DNA from: Tolypothrix sp. PCC 7712
GTDB taxonomy: Bacteria; Cyanobacteriota; Cyanobacteriia; Cyanobacteriales; Nostocaceae
NCBI RefSeq assembly: GCF_025860405.1
Contig: NZ_CP063785.1
Coordinates: forward strand, 3,224,001 to 3,288,000
Direction: 5' to 3'
DNA: 64,000 nt
The notes under the pieces are model-generated. The model saw only the letters and a list, made by a program, of their open reading frames with translations, did no database searches and had not been told where the DNA came from. The translations under genes and the position numbers were made by a program. Shown piece by piece: positions 16,146-24,536 of this stretch. Each line of letters starts with the position of its first letter. Position 1 is the stretch's first letter.

Positions 16146-17296
16146 GCATTAATCAAAGCTTCACCAGCAATTTGCCAAGTATAATACTCCTCAATTCGCT
16201 GACGAGCATTTATCGCTAGTTTGGTGGCGAGTTCTGGCTGATTTTTTAAGCTGAACACAGCATCTTTAATCGACTTTGCTGAACCTGGCTTGACTAATAA
16301 AAAATGTACTCCGTCTTCGCCTAATTCCCTAACTACTGGTAAATCGCTAGCAATTACAGGTATTCCTGTCGCCATCCCCTCTAAAATCTTCAGGGGACAA
16401 CAACCTTGGATTAAATTGCGATCGCTGGGCATCAAGGGTGCCAAAATTACATCACAGTTATGAATATTTGCCACTAATTGAGTTTGTGGCATTGGTTCTA
16501 AAATGGTGAGTTTATCGGCTACTCCTAACTTTAGCGCTAGTTGCTTTAAGGCTTTGAGTTGATAGTTCCTAGCTTGTCCAATAACTTTTAAATTAGCAGG
16601 AAAATCTCGGTTAATTAATGATAATGCTTCTACTGCTTGGTTGACACCTTGCCAAGGCGAAAGTGTACCAAAATATATAATTTGTCGTTTGTCATTAGTC
16701 CTTTGTCCTTGGTCATTTGTAAATATTTTTAAATCTACGCCGTTGGGAATGACGCGGATTTTATCTCTAGAAATGCCGCGATTTTGTAAATATGCGCTGG
16801 TGATGCTGCTGGGGGTAACAATTAAATCGGCTGCTTCTAGACAAATTTGCTCTTGAGAGTGCAATTTATGTAGCAGTTCTCTATCTTCAGCTACGGCAGG
16901 ATAGCGATATTTTAACTCGATGGAAGGTAAACCATTAACCTCAAAAATTAGGCGATCGCAATATTTTTGTTTGTTCCGGGCGATGGGAAAGCCTTCGTAA
17001 ATTGAACGTATTTGGATAACTTCAAATCGCTTTCCTTTCAACCATGCTTTGAGTAATTGCCGAAAATACAAAACTCTATGAATTAAAGTCTCGCCGATTG
17101 CTGGTAATGTTGTTTGTCTAACTTGCGGATAAATTTCCTGGTAATCTATACCTGTGGCTGTGGGAGAAACTGTTATTAACTGTACTTGCTCAAAAGCTGT
17201 TGCTAAAGCAATAGAAAAAGCTGCTATATGAATGGCTGCGCCCTTAGGTGCAGGAACAGTATCAAAGGTAATATAAGCGATTTTTGATTCAGTCAT
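16106..17296 (-). CDS. GT4-type glycosyltransferase
   Basis: The 396-residue GT-B glycosyltransferase has an N-terminal PAPKGAAIHIAAFSIALA loop, the interdomain IRVIPNGVDLKIF segment, the donor-side IIYFGTLSPWQGVNQAVEAL, and the C-terminal CCPLKILEGMATGIPVIASDLPVVREL signature. Residues about 191-203 (TNDQGQRTNDKRQ) come from an in-frame 'aatgaccaagg/acaaa' short repeat placed directly after the interdomain linker, as in the convergent neighbour. The two genes overlap tail to tail by 40 bp and probably act on related envelope glycans, though substrates are unknown. Confidence 0.83.
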   Translation of the reverse strand: MTESKIAYITFDTVPAPKGAAIHIAAFSIALATAFEQVQLITVSPTATGIDYQEIYPQVRQTTLPAIGETLIHRVLYFRQLLKAWLKGKRFEVIQIRSIYEGFPIARNKQKYCDRLIFEVNGLPSIELKYRYPAVAEDRELLHKLHSQEQICLEAADLIVTPSSITSAYLQNRGISRDKIRVIPNGVDLKIFTNDQGQRTNDKRQIIYFGTLSPWQGVNQAVEALSLINRDFPANLKVIGQARNYQLKALKQLALKLGVADKLTILEPMPQTQLVANIHNCDVILAPLMPSDRNLIQGCCPLKILEGMATGIPVIASDLPVVRELGEDGVHFLLVKPGSAKSIKDAVFSLKNQPELATKLAINARQRIEEYYTWQIAGEALINAYTELGINRTIKV

Positions 17297-17464
17297 TAAT
17301 GTATATAAATTTCGTTGACAGCTAATTTTGTGTTTGTTATACTGACAGCCACATTGTATATTTTGTTAATGATTTACTGCTGAGTTTCAAGACATATATA
17401 TTTAGTAAATTTAATAAAAATTGATAAAATCATTTTTGAATTGCATTGATGGAGTTTTAATAAA

Positions 17465-18367
17465 ATGCCGATAGAATTTCTCAATTTTAGAAAAAATTTG
17501 ATTTATTCTACAACAGTAAATCTTAGTACTATCATTGCTGATTTGCAGGAAATAGAAGGTATAGATCATCTGGCAGAGTTGCAGCAAAGTAAATATGCTA
17601 AACGGGCACTCTATTATTTTTACGGCATAATTGGCTGTTTTGTACTAGGGTTTATTCTGTTATTTGTAATTGCTAAAATACCAGTTTTTGTTTTTGCCTT
17701 ATTTGCATTATTTTTAGTCATAATTGTATTGACAATCTTGATTATTTATGAACTGGTTAGAAGATTTAAACTAGGCAAATTAAATATTCTTAATTATCGC
17801 TATGAAGTAACTCAGCGAATTGTGCAAATGCTAGCGCGAGATATGGATGCAGGTAGCGAGATGGAGATTAAACTATCTTTTAAACGGACAAAAAATAAGG
17901 AAAATTTAGCAGAAACTATACCTCATCCAACTAAGCGCGACTGGAAAATTGATAAATATCAAAATGAATGGTTGAAATTAAATGGACAATTGTTAGATAA
18001 AACCCAGTTTTTATTAACTGCTACTGAGATTTCCAAAACTCAATATGGCTGGAAACGTGGTAGCAGTGGCAAAAGTAAATATAAAACCAAAACTAATGAT
18101 GTTGGCTTAGATATAGTTTTAACTTTACACTATCCGCAACGCCGTTATGGTGCGATTAAAATTTTACAAAGTGAAGTTAGCAAGGCGGTGAAGTTGCCTA
18201 ATTTATCTCATCCCAGAAATGTCAAGCTCACAGATAAAGCTGTGCATTTAAGTGTGAGAATGGCTCCTCAAGTAGCAGATAATGAAAATGAAATATATCA
18301 AACCATTACCATGATGTTTCTCAGTCTTTATCAAGTATTAAATTTAGCAAAAGTACTTTCTAAGTAA
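17465..18367 (+). CDS. Two-helix membrane protein of unknown function
   Basis: The 300-residue protein has two adjacent membrane helices at about 50-72 and 74-98 (YYFYGIIGCFVLGFILLFVIA and VFVFALFALFLVIIVLTILIIYEL), after a 48-residue N-terminal cytoplasmic part. A long, basic, soluble C-terminal domain of about 200 residues follows, with many lysines (WKRGSSGKSKYKTKTND). I recognise no family. It is the first of three closely spaced genes; the lipoprotein starts 8 bp after its stop and an FHA protein follows, so the three probably act together. A GGAG motif precedes the ATG. Confidence 0.6.
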   Translation: MPIEFLNFRKNLIYSTTVNLSTIIADLQEIEGIDHLAELQQSKYAKRALYYFYGIIGCFVLGFILLFVIAKIPVFVFALFALFLVIIVLTILIIYELVRRFKLGKLNILNYRYEVTQRIVQMLARDMDAGSEMEIKLSFKRTKNKENLAETIPHPTKRDWKIDKYQNEWLKLNGQLLDKTQFLLTATEISKTQYGWKRGSSGKSKYKTKTNDVGLDIVLTLHYPQRRYGAIKILQSEVSKAVKLPNLSHPRNVKLTDKAVHLSVRMAPQVADNENEIYQTITMMFLSLYQVLNLAKVLSK

Positions 18368-18375
18368 TCAAAATT

Positions 18376-19047
18376 ATGAAAATAGGATTCTTAAGAATTT
18401 TCCTGTCCTTATTTTTAATTACTACTATTGTTAGCTGTGGTAGTAGTAAATCTGGAAGCGATGTAGCTAGTAATAGTAGTTTGCAAAATACACCAGTCGC
18501 TACTAATGTAGCTGCTACTCAGGGAAAAATTCAATTTAAAACTGAAGGTGGCTCGGAATTATTTGCACTGAAGCCGGAAGCAGATGGTGCTAAATTAGTA
18601 GATGGGAAAAATCAGGAATTAGCAAGAATCAAAGCAGATAAATCGGGAAAAATTAAAATTAAAGATAGTAGCGAAAAAGTTTTAGGTTATGTAGTGGCAG
18701 AAAAAGGTTATTGGAAGCTCAAAGATGCTAATCAAAGCCAAGATTTATATATTCTCAGACAGCAGAATGATGAGGATTATAAATTAGAAGATGCTGCCAA
18801 AAAAGAAATTTATCGCATTAAAGCACGCAATGATGGCTTTGCAATAGAAACGCCAGATAAAAATTTAGTTTATCAAGTAAAAGTTAAAGAAGGAAAAACT
18901 TCTTTAAGAAAAGGCTCATCCAAAACGATTTTCTCTACCAAATCTCAGTTATCACCGATTGCATTTACCTGCTTTGGCTTAGATGTACTTACCCGCGAAC
19001 AGCAAGCTGGACTAGCTTATGCTGTAAACTTAACAGGAGGGAAATAA
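18376..19047 (+). CDS. Lipoprotein of unknown function
   Basis: The 223-residue protein has a lipoprotein signal peptide (MKIGFLRIFLSLFLITTIVSCG) with lipobox VSC and acylated C21. After a Ser/Asn-rich linker, the mature part is made of short repeated beta-strand units of the pattern 'G-x-x-L/K-L-K-D-x-x-x-x-x-L/Y-x-I/L', e.g. AKLVDGKNQELARIK and YKLEDAAKKEIYRIK. It ends with the hydrophobic block IAFTCFGLDVLTREQQAGLAYAVN. No catalytic motif is visible. It sits between a membrane protein and a forkhead-associated protein in one operon and may be the external partner of that membrane protein. Confidence 0.65.
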   Translation: MKIGFLRIFLSLFLITTIVSCGSSKSGSDVASNSSLQNTPVATNVAATQGKIQFKTEGGSELFALKPEADGAKLVDGKNQELARIKADKSGKIKIKDSSEKVLGYVVAEKGYWKLKDANQSQDLYILRQQNDEDYKLEDAAKKEIYRIKARNDGFAIETPDKNLVYQVKVKEGKTSLRKGSSKTIFSTKSQLSPIAFTCFGLDVLTREQQAGLAYAVNLTGGK

Positions 19048-19050
19048 ACC

Positions 19051-19659
19051 TTGCAGATACAGCTAAGTTGGATAGATCCTAATAGCGAAGAACGGCGAGA
19101 ACCACTATTAGAAACTCCTGTAGCTATTGGGCGAACATTTGCAGAAATGCCACAACAAATTGATCAACAAAGAGTTTCTAGAATCACCATTCAGGATGAC
19201 TTAATTGCAGATTACCATGCTTTAATTGATTGGCAAAATCAAGAATTAACTATTACTGACCAAAATACCAGCAATGGTATCAAAATTAATGGTGTCCAAG
19301 TAACAAGTGGGATTTTAACATCTGGCGATCGCATCACCATTGGCGCTTGTGAAATTGTCGTCACCTTTACAGCTACAGCCTGGGAGTGCGATCGCATGGT
19401 AGGCTTTTTGTTTAAACGTCGCTGTGGACGTACTGATAGAACAGGCTGTCCTGACTGTGAGCAATCTTACGAAGATGATTACGCCTATTATTCAGAATAC
19501 GGTAACTATCGCTCCGGCTGGGGTAGAGATTATTATGACGATCGCGATCGCTATTCCTACGATCCGGAGACTGGCGATGTAGACTTTACAGAAGCGGATG
19601 CTGTGAGTGTAGAAACGGAAACAGATACTGAGTTTGAAACTGATATGGGAGCAAGTTGA
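19051..19659 (+). CDS. FHA-domain protein with acidic C-terminal tail
   Basis: The 202-residue protein contains a forkhead-associated domain at about 20-110, which binds phosphothreonine peptides: VAIGRT near the start, SRITIQDDLIADYHALI, and TSNGIKINGVQV with the conserved N-G motifs. A Cys-containing patch follows (FKRRCGRTDRTGCPDCEQ, possibly metal-binding), then a Tyr/Asp-rich, strongly acidic tail. The start is TTG at 19051, supported by AGGAGG at 19035-19040 with ten bases between and by the lack of a better start. It is the last gene of a three-gene operon, which suggests phosphorylation-dependent signalling linked to the envelope, but no kinase gene is nearby. Confidence 0.8.
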   Translation: MQIQLSWIDPNSEERREPLLETPVAIGRTFAEMPQQIDQQRVSRITIQDDLIADYHALIDWQNQELTITDQNTSNGIKINGVQVTSGILTSGDRITIGACEIVVTFTATAWECDRMVGFLFKRRCGRTDRTGCPDCEQSYEDDYAYYSEYGNYRSGWGRDYYDDRDRYSYDPETGDVDFTEADAVSVETETDTEFETDMGAS

Positions 19660-20618
19660 GAGTAGCTTCACCTAGTACAGCAACCTAGTAAAGCTACCAA
19701 ATCAGTCAAAAGCCATATTGAAATGATGACGCTGTCTTCATTTTGGATTCTGCGTAGCGTTACTAGTGTTCAAGATTTTTACCTATCTGCTTTTATCTGC
19801 TTTTATCTGCTTTTATCCGTTGTTACATAATTTTATCTATTTAATCTAGACATTACATAGAAAAGTACATATTATTCTAGGTATCCATCTGGTATTAAAT
19901 TGCCCATCTTAGTAATGATTTTCGCAAGAAAGAACTAAGCTATACAATTTAAAATACCTTAGAATTTACCCTTGGGTATTTTTAAGAGATGAGCTGTTAC
20001 TCTTGTGAAGAATTACTAAAGTTCGACAAAATAAAGGTTTTAGCTTTGTACCTGTCTCCTAATTGAGAATTTGTTTTCTCTCAAAAATTGGGTAAAGGAC
20101 GAAACAAGACAATAAACCTGAGTAAATTATTTTTGGCTGACTGTGAAGCAACAGTTTTGTTGTTGCTAAATCAGGGGATGATTTCGCTATATTTTGAACG
20201 AATTATTAATACTTTGAGGCGCTAATTGATCCCGCATTCATGCAACGCTGTGTTTTGAAGTGGTATGAGAATATTGCGTTGCTGATTGATGATATAAATT
20301 TTGTTGTGTGCATAAAAACTGAGCAGTTTCTTAGGGAGTGGCAGCAAAATGCAACTTTGCTGTTCTGCGTTTGTCCTAGCTCTATCTTACTACAAAACAT
20401 CAATTAGATAGAGTAGGCTAACTGTTCTTGCGTATCTTTAACAGTGAGCAAATTAAGCGATCGCGTTGGGTAACGCAGGATCATATTCCATCTTATAAGG
20501 TGAATACTGCCTAGTAAAATCAATATTGTATTTTGCGGAAAACTACAGTTTTTCTTGTAATTATGCAACATCAATAACTTGATATTTTTATTCCTAGTTG
20601 GGGTAAGGTAACTAAATC
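19660..20618. other. Intergenic region, no gene seen
   Basis: This 960-bp AT-rich gap shows no credible coding frame. It holds three copies of TATCTGCTTT (about 19786-19818) and one HIP1 palindrome near 20458. A 65-codon minus-strand frame at 20206-20403 has no Shine-Dalgarno or recognisable motif and is not called. A small RNA cannot be excluded from sequence alone. Confidence 0.45.
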
Positions 20619-21635
20619 GTGTCTGAGACTTGGCTTATTTACGCCTTGGGCGGCGGTTGGGGACATGTGACTCGTGCTTTATCTTTGGGGAGAATAGCCT
20701 CTCGCCAAAGAAAAGTTAAAATTATCACTAACAGTCCTTACGCATACAAAATAGACCATGATGATTGTTTTGTATACTTAATTCCTGAAAATGTCAATTT
20801 TTCGGAAACTTGTTTGCAAGTCAGAAAAATATTATGCAACTGTCACTACGATTGTTTGATTGTCGATACTTTTCCTAGAGGTTTGGGTGCAGAGTTAGCA
20901 GATATATTACCCAAACTAGATTATGTCCCTCGGGTTTTAATTCATCGGGATATTAACTCTCGCTATGTATCTGCTAAAAAATTAAAGTCGTTTGTCAAAG
21001 AAAATTTTAATCGAGTGATTGTCCCTGGTGAAGGCAAAGATTTACCATTTTGTGATTTACCGATGGTAGACCATACAGCACCGTGGTTAATTCGCAACCA
21101 TTGGGAGTTACCAGATAAAGCTACCACGCGATCGCATATTCTCAGAGTTAGTCCCTATAAAAAAACTATCCTGGTTTGTGCATCTGGTAAAGCATCAGAA
21201 TTGACTTTATTTGGCGAATTAACACTATGGCTAAAGCGCAATTTTCCTGATTGTGCAGTCAGAATTTTAGCTGCTACTTGTCCCCAAGAATGCCCAAAAG
21301 ATTTGTGGGTGTCTCACCATCCCGGAATTGAATGTATCGCCGCCGCAGATATTGTCATTGGAGGCGCAGGTTACAACACGGTTTACGAATGTGCTGCTGT
21401 AAGAGTACCTTTAGTAGCAATACCATTAGAGCGATTATACGATCGCCAAGAAAAAAGAGCTTACAAGAGCTATTGGGTGCAAAATAATCAAGATGCGACA
21501 TTTGACGAACAGCTGCTAAACATCTATGCGATGGTTAGAAGAATACTAGATGAAGCAATACCAGCAAACAACTTCCCAATACCGTCTTATATCAACGGTG
21601 CAATGGAAGCAGTACGTCAAATTGAGCAAATTTAA
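20619..21635 (+). CDS. GT28/MurG-like glycosyltransferase family protein
   Basis: The 338-residue protein resembles GT-B enzymes of the MurG/MGDG-synthase type. The N-terminus has YALGGGWGHVTRALSLGRIA, the glycine-rich G-G-x-G-H loop; the C-terminal half has AAADIVIGGAGYNTVYECAAVRVPLVAIPLERLYDRQEKRA, the donor-binding G-G-x-x-T-x-x-E region. There is no signal peptide. The GTG start at 20619 is chosen because the conserved glycine loop begins almost at once; upstream lies GGGGTAAGG. Substrate unknown. It is monocistronic, followed by repeats. Confidence 0.7.
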   Translation: MSETWLIYALGGGWGHVTRALSLGRIASRQRKVKIITNSPYAYKIDHDDCFVYLIPENVNFSETCLQVRKILCNCHYDCLIVDTFPRGLGAELADILPKLDYVPRVLIHRDINSRYVSAKKLKSFVKENFNRVIVPGEGKDLPFCDLPMVDHTAPWLIRNHWELPDKATTRSHILRVSPYKKTILVCASGKASELTLFGELTLWLKRNFPDCAVRILAATCPQECPKDLWVSHHPGIECIAAADIVIGGAGYNTVYECAAVRVPLVAIPLERLYDRQEKRAYKSYWVQNNQDATFDEQLLNIYAMVRRILDEAIPANNFPIPSYINGAMEAVRQIEQI

Positions 21636-21644
21636 TTTATTGGG

Positions 21645-21870
21645 AATGGGGATTGGGGAAAGGGGAAGGGGTAATGGGTAATGGGTAATGGGGAAGGGGT
21701 AATGGGTAATGGGTAATGGGTAATGGGTAATGGGTAATGGGTAATGGGTAATGGGTAATGGGTAATAGTAATTTCTCTCTCATCTCCCTCATCTTCCTCA
21801 TCTTCCTCATCTCCCTCATCTCCCTCATCTCCCTCATCTCCCTCATCTCCCTTATCTCCCTATCCCCATT
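21645..21870. repeat. GGGTAAT and CTCATCTCC short tandem repeats
   Basis: Positions about 21670-21765 are almost entirely GGGTAAT heptamers, followed at about 21778-21860 by CTCATCTCC/CTCATCTTC nonamers. The arrays directly precede the ftsW leader. They create an open minus-strand frame of Met-Arg-Glu repeats that is not a gene. Confidence 0.9.
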
Positions 21871-22014
21871 CCCCAGTCCCCATTCCCCAAATCCCCCCTA
21901 AGACAGTAGTAATTAAAAATAGAGTGCGTATTATACACACTGATAATCACTTCCCTCTTCCCAATTTCAAATCTCGAATCTAAAATCTAAAAATTCTTAA
22001 TACCTGTATCCATT

Positions 22015-23217
22015 GTGAATTTACGCCGCTTAATACCAATTTTTGATGATACCGTCTCCAGTTGGGCCTTAGAAGCACGACTGTTGCGGTGGTTAACACT
22101 GATTTGGCTGTGTGTCGGCTTGATAATGCTATTTTCTGCATCTTATACTGTAGCCGCCGCCCGCCAGAATGATGGACTGTATTACTTTAAGCGTCAACTT
22201 CTGTGGGTGCTAGTTTCTTTAATTTTATTCAACTTTATTGTCCATCTCCCCTTAAAGAAATTTGTAGGGGTAGCCCATTGGTTTTTGATATTATTTTTAG
22301 GCTTAATTTTTGTTACCCTTGTACCTGGACTTGGTAAAAAGGCTTTTGATGCAGCGCGCTGGATAGCAATAGGCCCAATTCCCATTCAACCATCAGAACT
22401 TATTAAACCCTTTTTAGTACTACAAAGCGCCCGATTATTTGGACAGTGGGAAAAAATCAGTTGGCGAATTCGGTTCACTTGGTTAGGAATTTTCGGTTTG
22501 GTACTTTTGGGGATTCTCGCCCAGCCTAACCTCAGTACAACCGCACTCTGCGGAATCACCATCTGGTTAATTGCCTTAGCAGCTGGTTTACCTTACAAAT
22601 ATCTAGGGGGAACAGCAGTTGGTGGGGTTTTGTTAGCATTACTCAGTATTAGTATCAAAGAATATCAGCGTAAACGGGTGATGTCATTTATGAATCCTTG
22701 GGCTGATGCTACAGGCGACGGCTATCAGCTTGTGCAAAGCTTACTTGCAGTGGGTTCTGGAAAGACTTGGGGCGCTGGATTTGGGCTTTCTCAACAAAAA
22801 TTGTTTTATCTGCCAATTCAGGACACTGATTTTATTTTCGCAGTGTATGCTGAAGAATTTGGTTTTATTGGCAGCATGGTGTTGTTGGTGTTGTTAGCTT
22901 TATTTGCTACCTTGGGATTAAGAGTAGCCCTAAAGGCAAAAAATCCCATATCTCGACTGGTGGCGATGGGTGTAACCATTGTGATGGTAGGACAATCTCT
23001 GCTGCATATAGGCGTAACTACAGGTGCGTTACCTACTACGGGTTTACCTTTACCTATGTTTAGTTATGGCGGTAATTCGATGATTGCAAGTATGATTGCA
23101 GCTGCGTTACTAATTCGTGTAGCTAGAGAAAGTAGCGAAGCCGAAGTAGTACCATTACACACAACTCAGTCCCAACCTACACGTCAGCGTCGGCTTTTTA
23201 AGAAAACCAAAGTTTAA
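22015..23217 (+). CDS. ftsW: FtsW/RodA/SpoVE (SEDS) family protein, probably FtsW
   Basis: The 400-residue polytopic protein has about ten membrane helices and is a SEDS peptidoglycan glycosyltransferase/division protein. Characteristic segments are KKAFDAARWIAIGPIPIQPSELIKPFLVL (the W-I-x-x-G-P..Q-P-S-E-L-x-K signature), LAQPNLSTTALCGITIWLIAL, QDTDFIFAVYAEEFGFIGSM, and the C-terminal GVTTGALPTTGLPLPMFSYGGNSM. Assignment to FtsW rather than RodA rests on overall similarity and length. The start is GTG at 22015; no strong Shine-Dalgarno is visible. The N-terminal 30 residues are cytoplasmic. Confidence 0.9.
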   Translation: MNLRRLIPIFDDTVSSWALEARLLRWLTLIWLCVGLIMLFSASYTVAAARQNDGLYYFKRQLLWVLVSLILFNFIVHLPLKKFVGVAHWFLILFLGLIFVTLVPGLGKKAFDAARWIAIGPIPIQPSELIKPFLVLQSARLFGQWEKISWRIRFTWLGIFGLVLLGILAQPNLSTTALCGITIWLIALAAGLPYKYLGGTAVGGVLLALLSISIKEYQRKRVMSFMNPWADATGDGYQLVQSLLAVGSGKTWGAGFGLSQQKLFYLPIQDTDFIFAVYAEEFGFIGSMVLLVLLALFATLGLRVALKAKNPISRLVAMGVTIVMVGQSLLHIGVTTGALPTTGLPLPMFSYGGNSMIASMIAAALLIRVARESSEAEVVPLHTTQSQPTRQRRLFKKTKV

Positions 23218-23250
23218 GTAATTAGGCGCGCACTTTTCACCACCCAAATT

Positions 23251-23880
23251 GTAGGGGCACGGCACCGATAATCTATCGATTTTACTGAAATTCTGTGGAT
23301 GCCGTGCCCCTACCGATAATATATTGATGTAATTTCCCCATCAAACCCAAAAATGCGATCGCACTTTCACCATCAACAACACCCAAAAACGCGATCGCAC
23401 TTCTCACCAACCAAATTGTACGGGCACGGCACCGATAATCTATCGATTTCAGCGAAAGTCTGTGGATGCCGTGCCCCTACGGATAATATATTGATGTAAT
23501 TTCCCCATCAAACCCAAAAATGCGATCGTACTTTTACCACCCACAACACCCAAAAATGCGATCGCACCTTTCAGCACCCACAACACCCAAAACGCGATCG
23601 CACCTTTCAGCACCCACAACACCCAAAACGCGATCGCACTTCTCACCACCCACAACACCCAAAAACGCGATCGCACTTCTCACCAACCAAATTGTACGGG
23701 CACGGCACCGATAATCTATCGATTTCAGCGAAAGTCTGTGGATGCCGTGCCCCTACGGATAATATATTGATGTAATTTCCCCATCAAACCCAAAAATGTG
23801 ATCGCATTTCTCACCACCACAACACCCAAAAACGCGATCGCACTTTCACCACTCACAACACCCAAAACGAGATCGCACTT
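23251..23880. repeat. Composite array of inverted-repeat modules and HIP1-bearing units
   Basis: Three copies of a 63-bp module (23251-23313, 23418-23480, 23694-23756) begin GTA(G/C)GGGCACGGCACC and end with GATGCCGTGCCCCTAC, so each can form a hairpin. Between and after them lie units of the form 'ACCCACAACACCCAAAA-CGCGATCGCAC', each carrying a HIP1 octamer; seven exact HIP1 sites and three one-base variants occur in about 530 bp. No coding frame is convincing. Confidence 0.8.
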
Positions 23881-23900
23881 TCCATAATTTCAAATTGGTA

Positions 23901-24236
23901 TCGTGTTGGAGTACTTCAAAGTCGTTTTCAGGTACTGCAAAGTCGTTTTCAGGTACTTCAGAGTCGTGTTGGAGTACTTCAAAGTCGTTTTCAGGTACTT
24001 CAAAATCGTTTTCAGGTACTTCAGAGTCGTTTTCAGGTACTTCAGAGTCGTTTTCAGGTACTTCAGAGTCGTTTTCAGGTACTTCAAAGTCGTTTTCAGG
24101 TACTTCAGAATCGTTTTCAGGTACTTCAGAATCGTTTTCAGGTACTTCAGAGTCGTTTTCAGGTACTTCAGAGTCGTTTTCAGGTACTTCAGAGTCGTTT
24201 TCAGGTACTTCAGAATCGTTTTCAGGTATTATGAAG
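23901..24236. repeat. Sixteen 21-bp tandem repeats
   Basis: Sixteen units are in perfect 21-bp register, with consensus TCGTTTTCAGGTACTTCAG plus AG or AA. The first and fourth units are a TCGTGTTGGAGTACTTC variant. No unit contains a stop in several frames, so long frames are open on both strands. The minus-strand one (24328 to 23846) would start with ATG and encode EVPENDS heptads; the plus-strand ones would encode SFSGTSE or similar. Coding status is unproven. Confidence 0.9.
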
Positions 24237-24484
24237 CTGAGTTTCTCAGGCTTAACCCGAATTACAGTGAATGCGATCGCACTCATACCAATTTTTAATT
24301 TCCCCCCAACCCTGCCTAATAATGGCATAACTGGAAAAAACCTCTCAAAGTCCCCCTTTTTAAGGGGGATTTAGGGGGATCTAGTTGCCATCACAAAAAA
24401 ACACCAAAAGCGATCGCACTCCCTGAAAAATACCACAAGCGATCGCCCTTTATCCCAAACCCCCAACTTTTCTATTTACTCTCT

Positions 24485-24536
24485 ACTCTCTTAATTACGA
24501 ATTACGAATTACGAATTACGAATTACGAATTACAAA
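24485..24536. repeat. ACGAATT heptamer repeats
   Basis: Six or seven ACGAATT units precede and touch the stop codon of the large WD40 gene on the minus strand. Similar heptamers occur near 4360-4388 and 40980-41010. Confidence 0.85.

Noticed and set aside
20206-20403. 65-codon minus-strand frame in the 0.96-kb gap
   Set aside because: It has no ribosome site, motif or plausible composition.
21637-21846. Minus-strand frame encoding MREMREM and ITHYPLP repeats
   Set aside because: It is entirely composed of intergenic heptamer and nonamer repeats.
23251-24236. Possible CRISPR array
   Set aside because: Units are not separated by unique spacers of constant length: the 21-bp units are directly joined and the HIP1 units vary only slightly. 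No cas gene is nearby.
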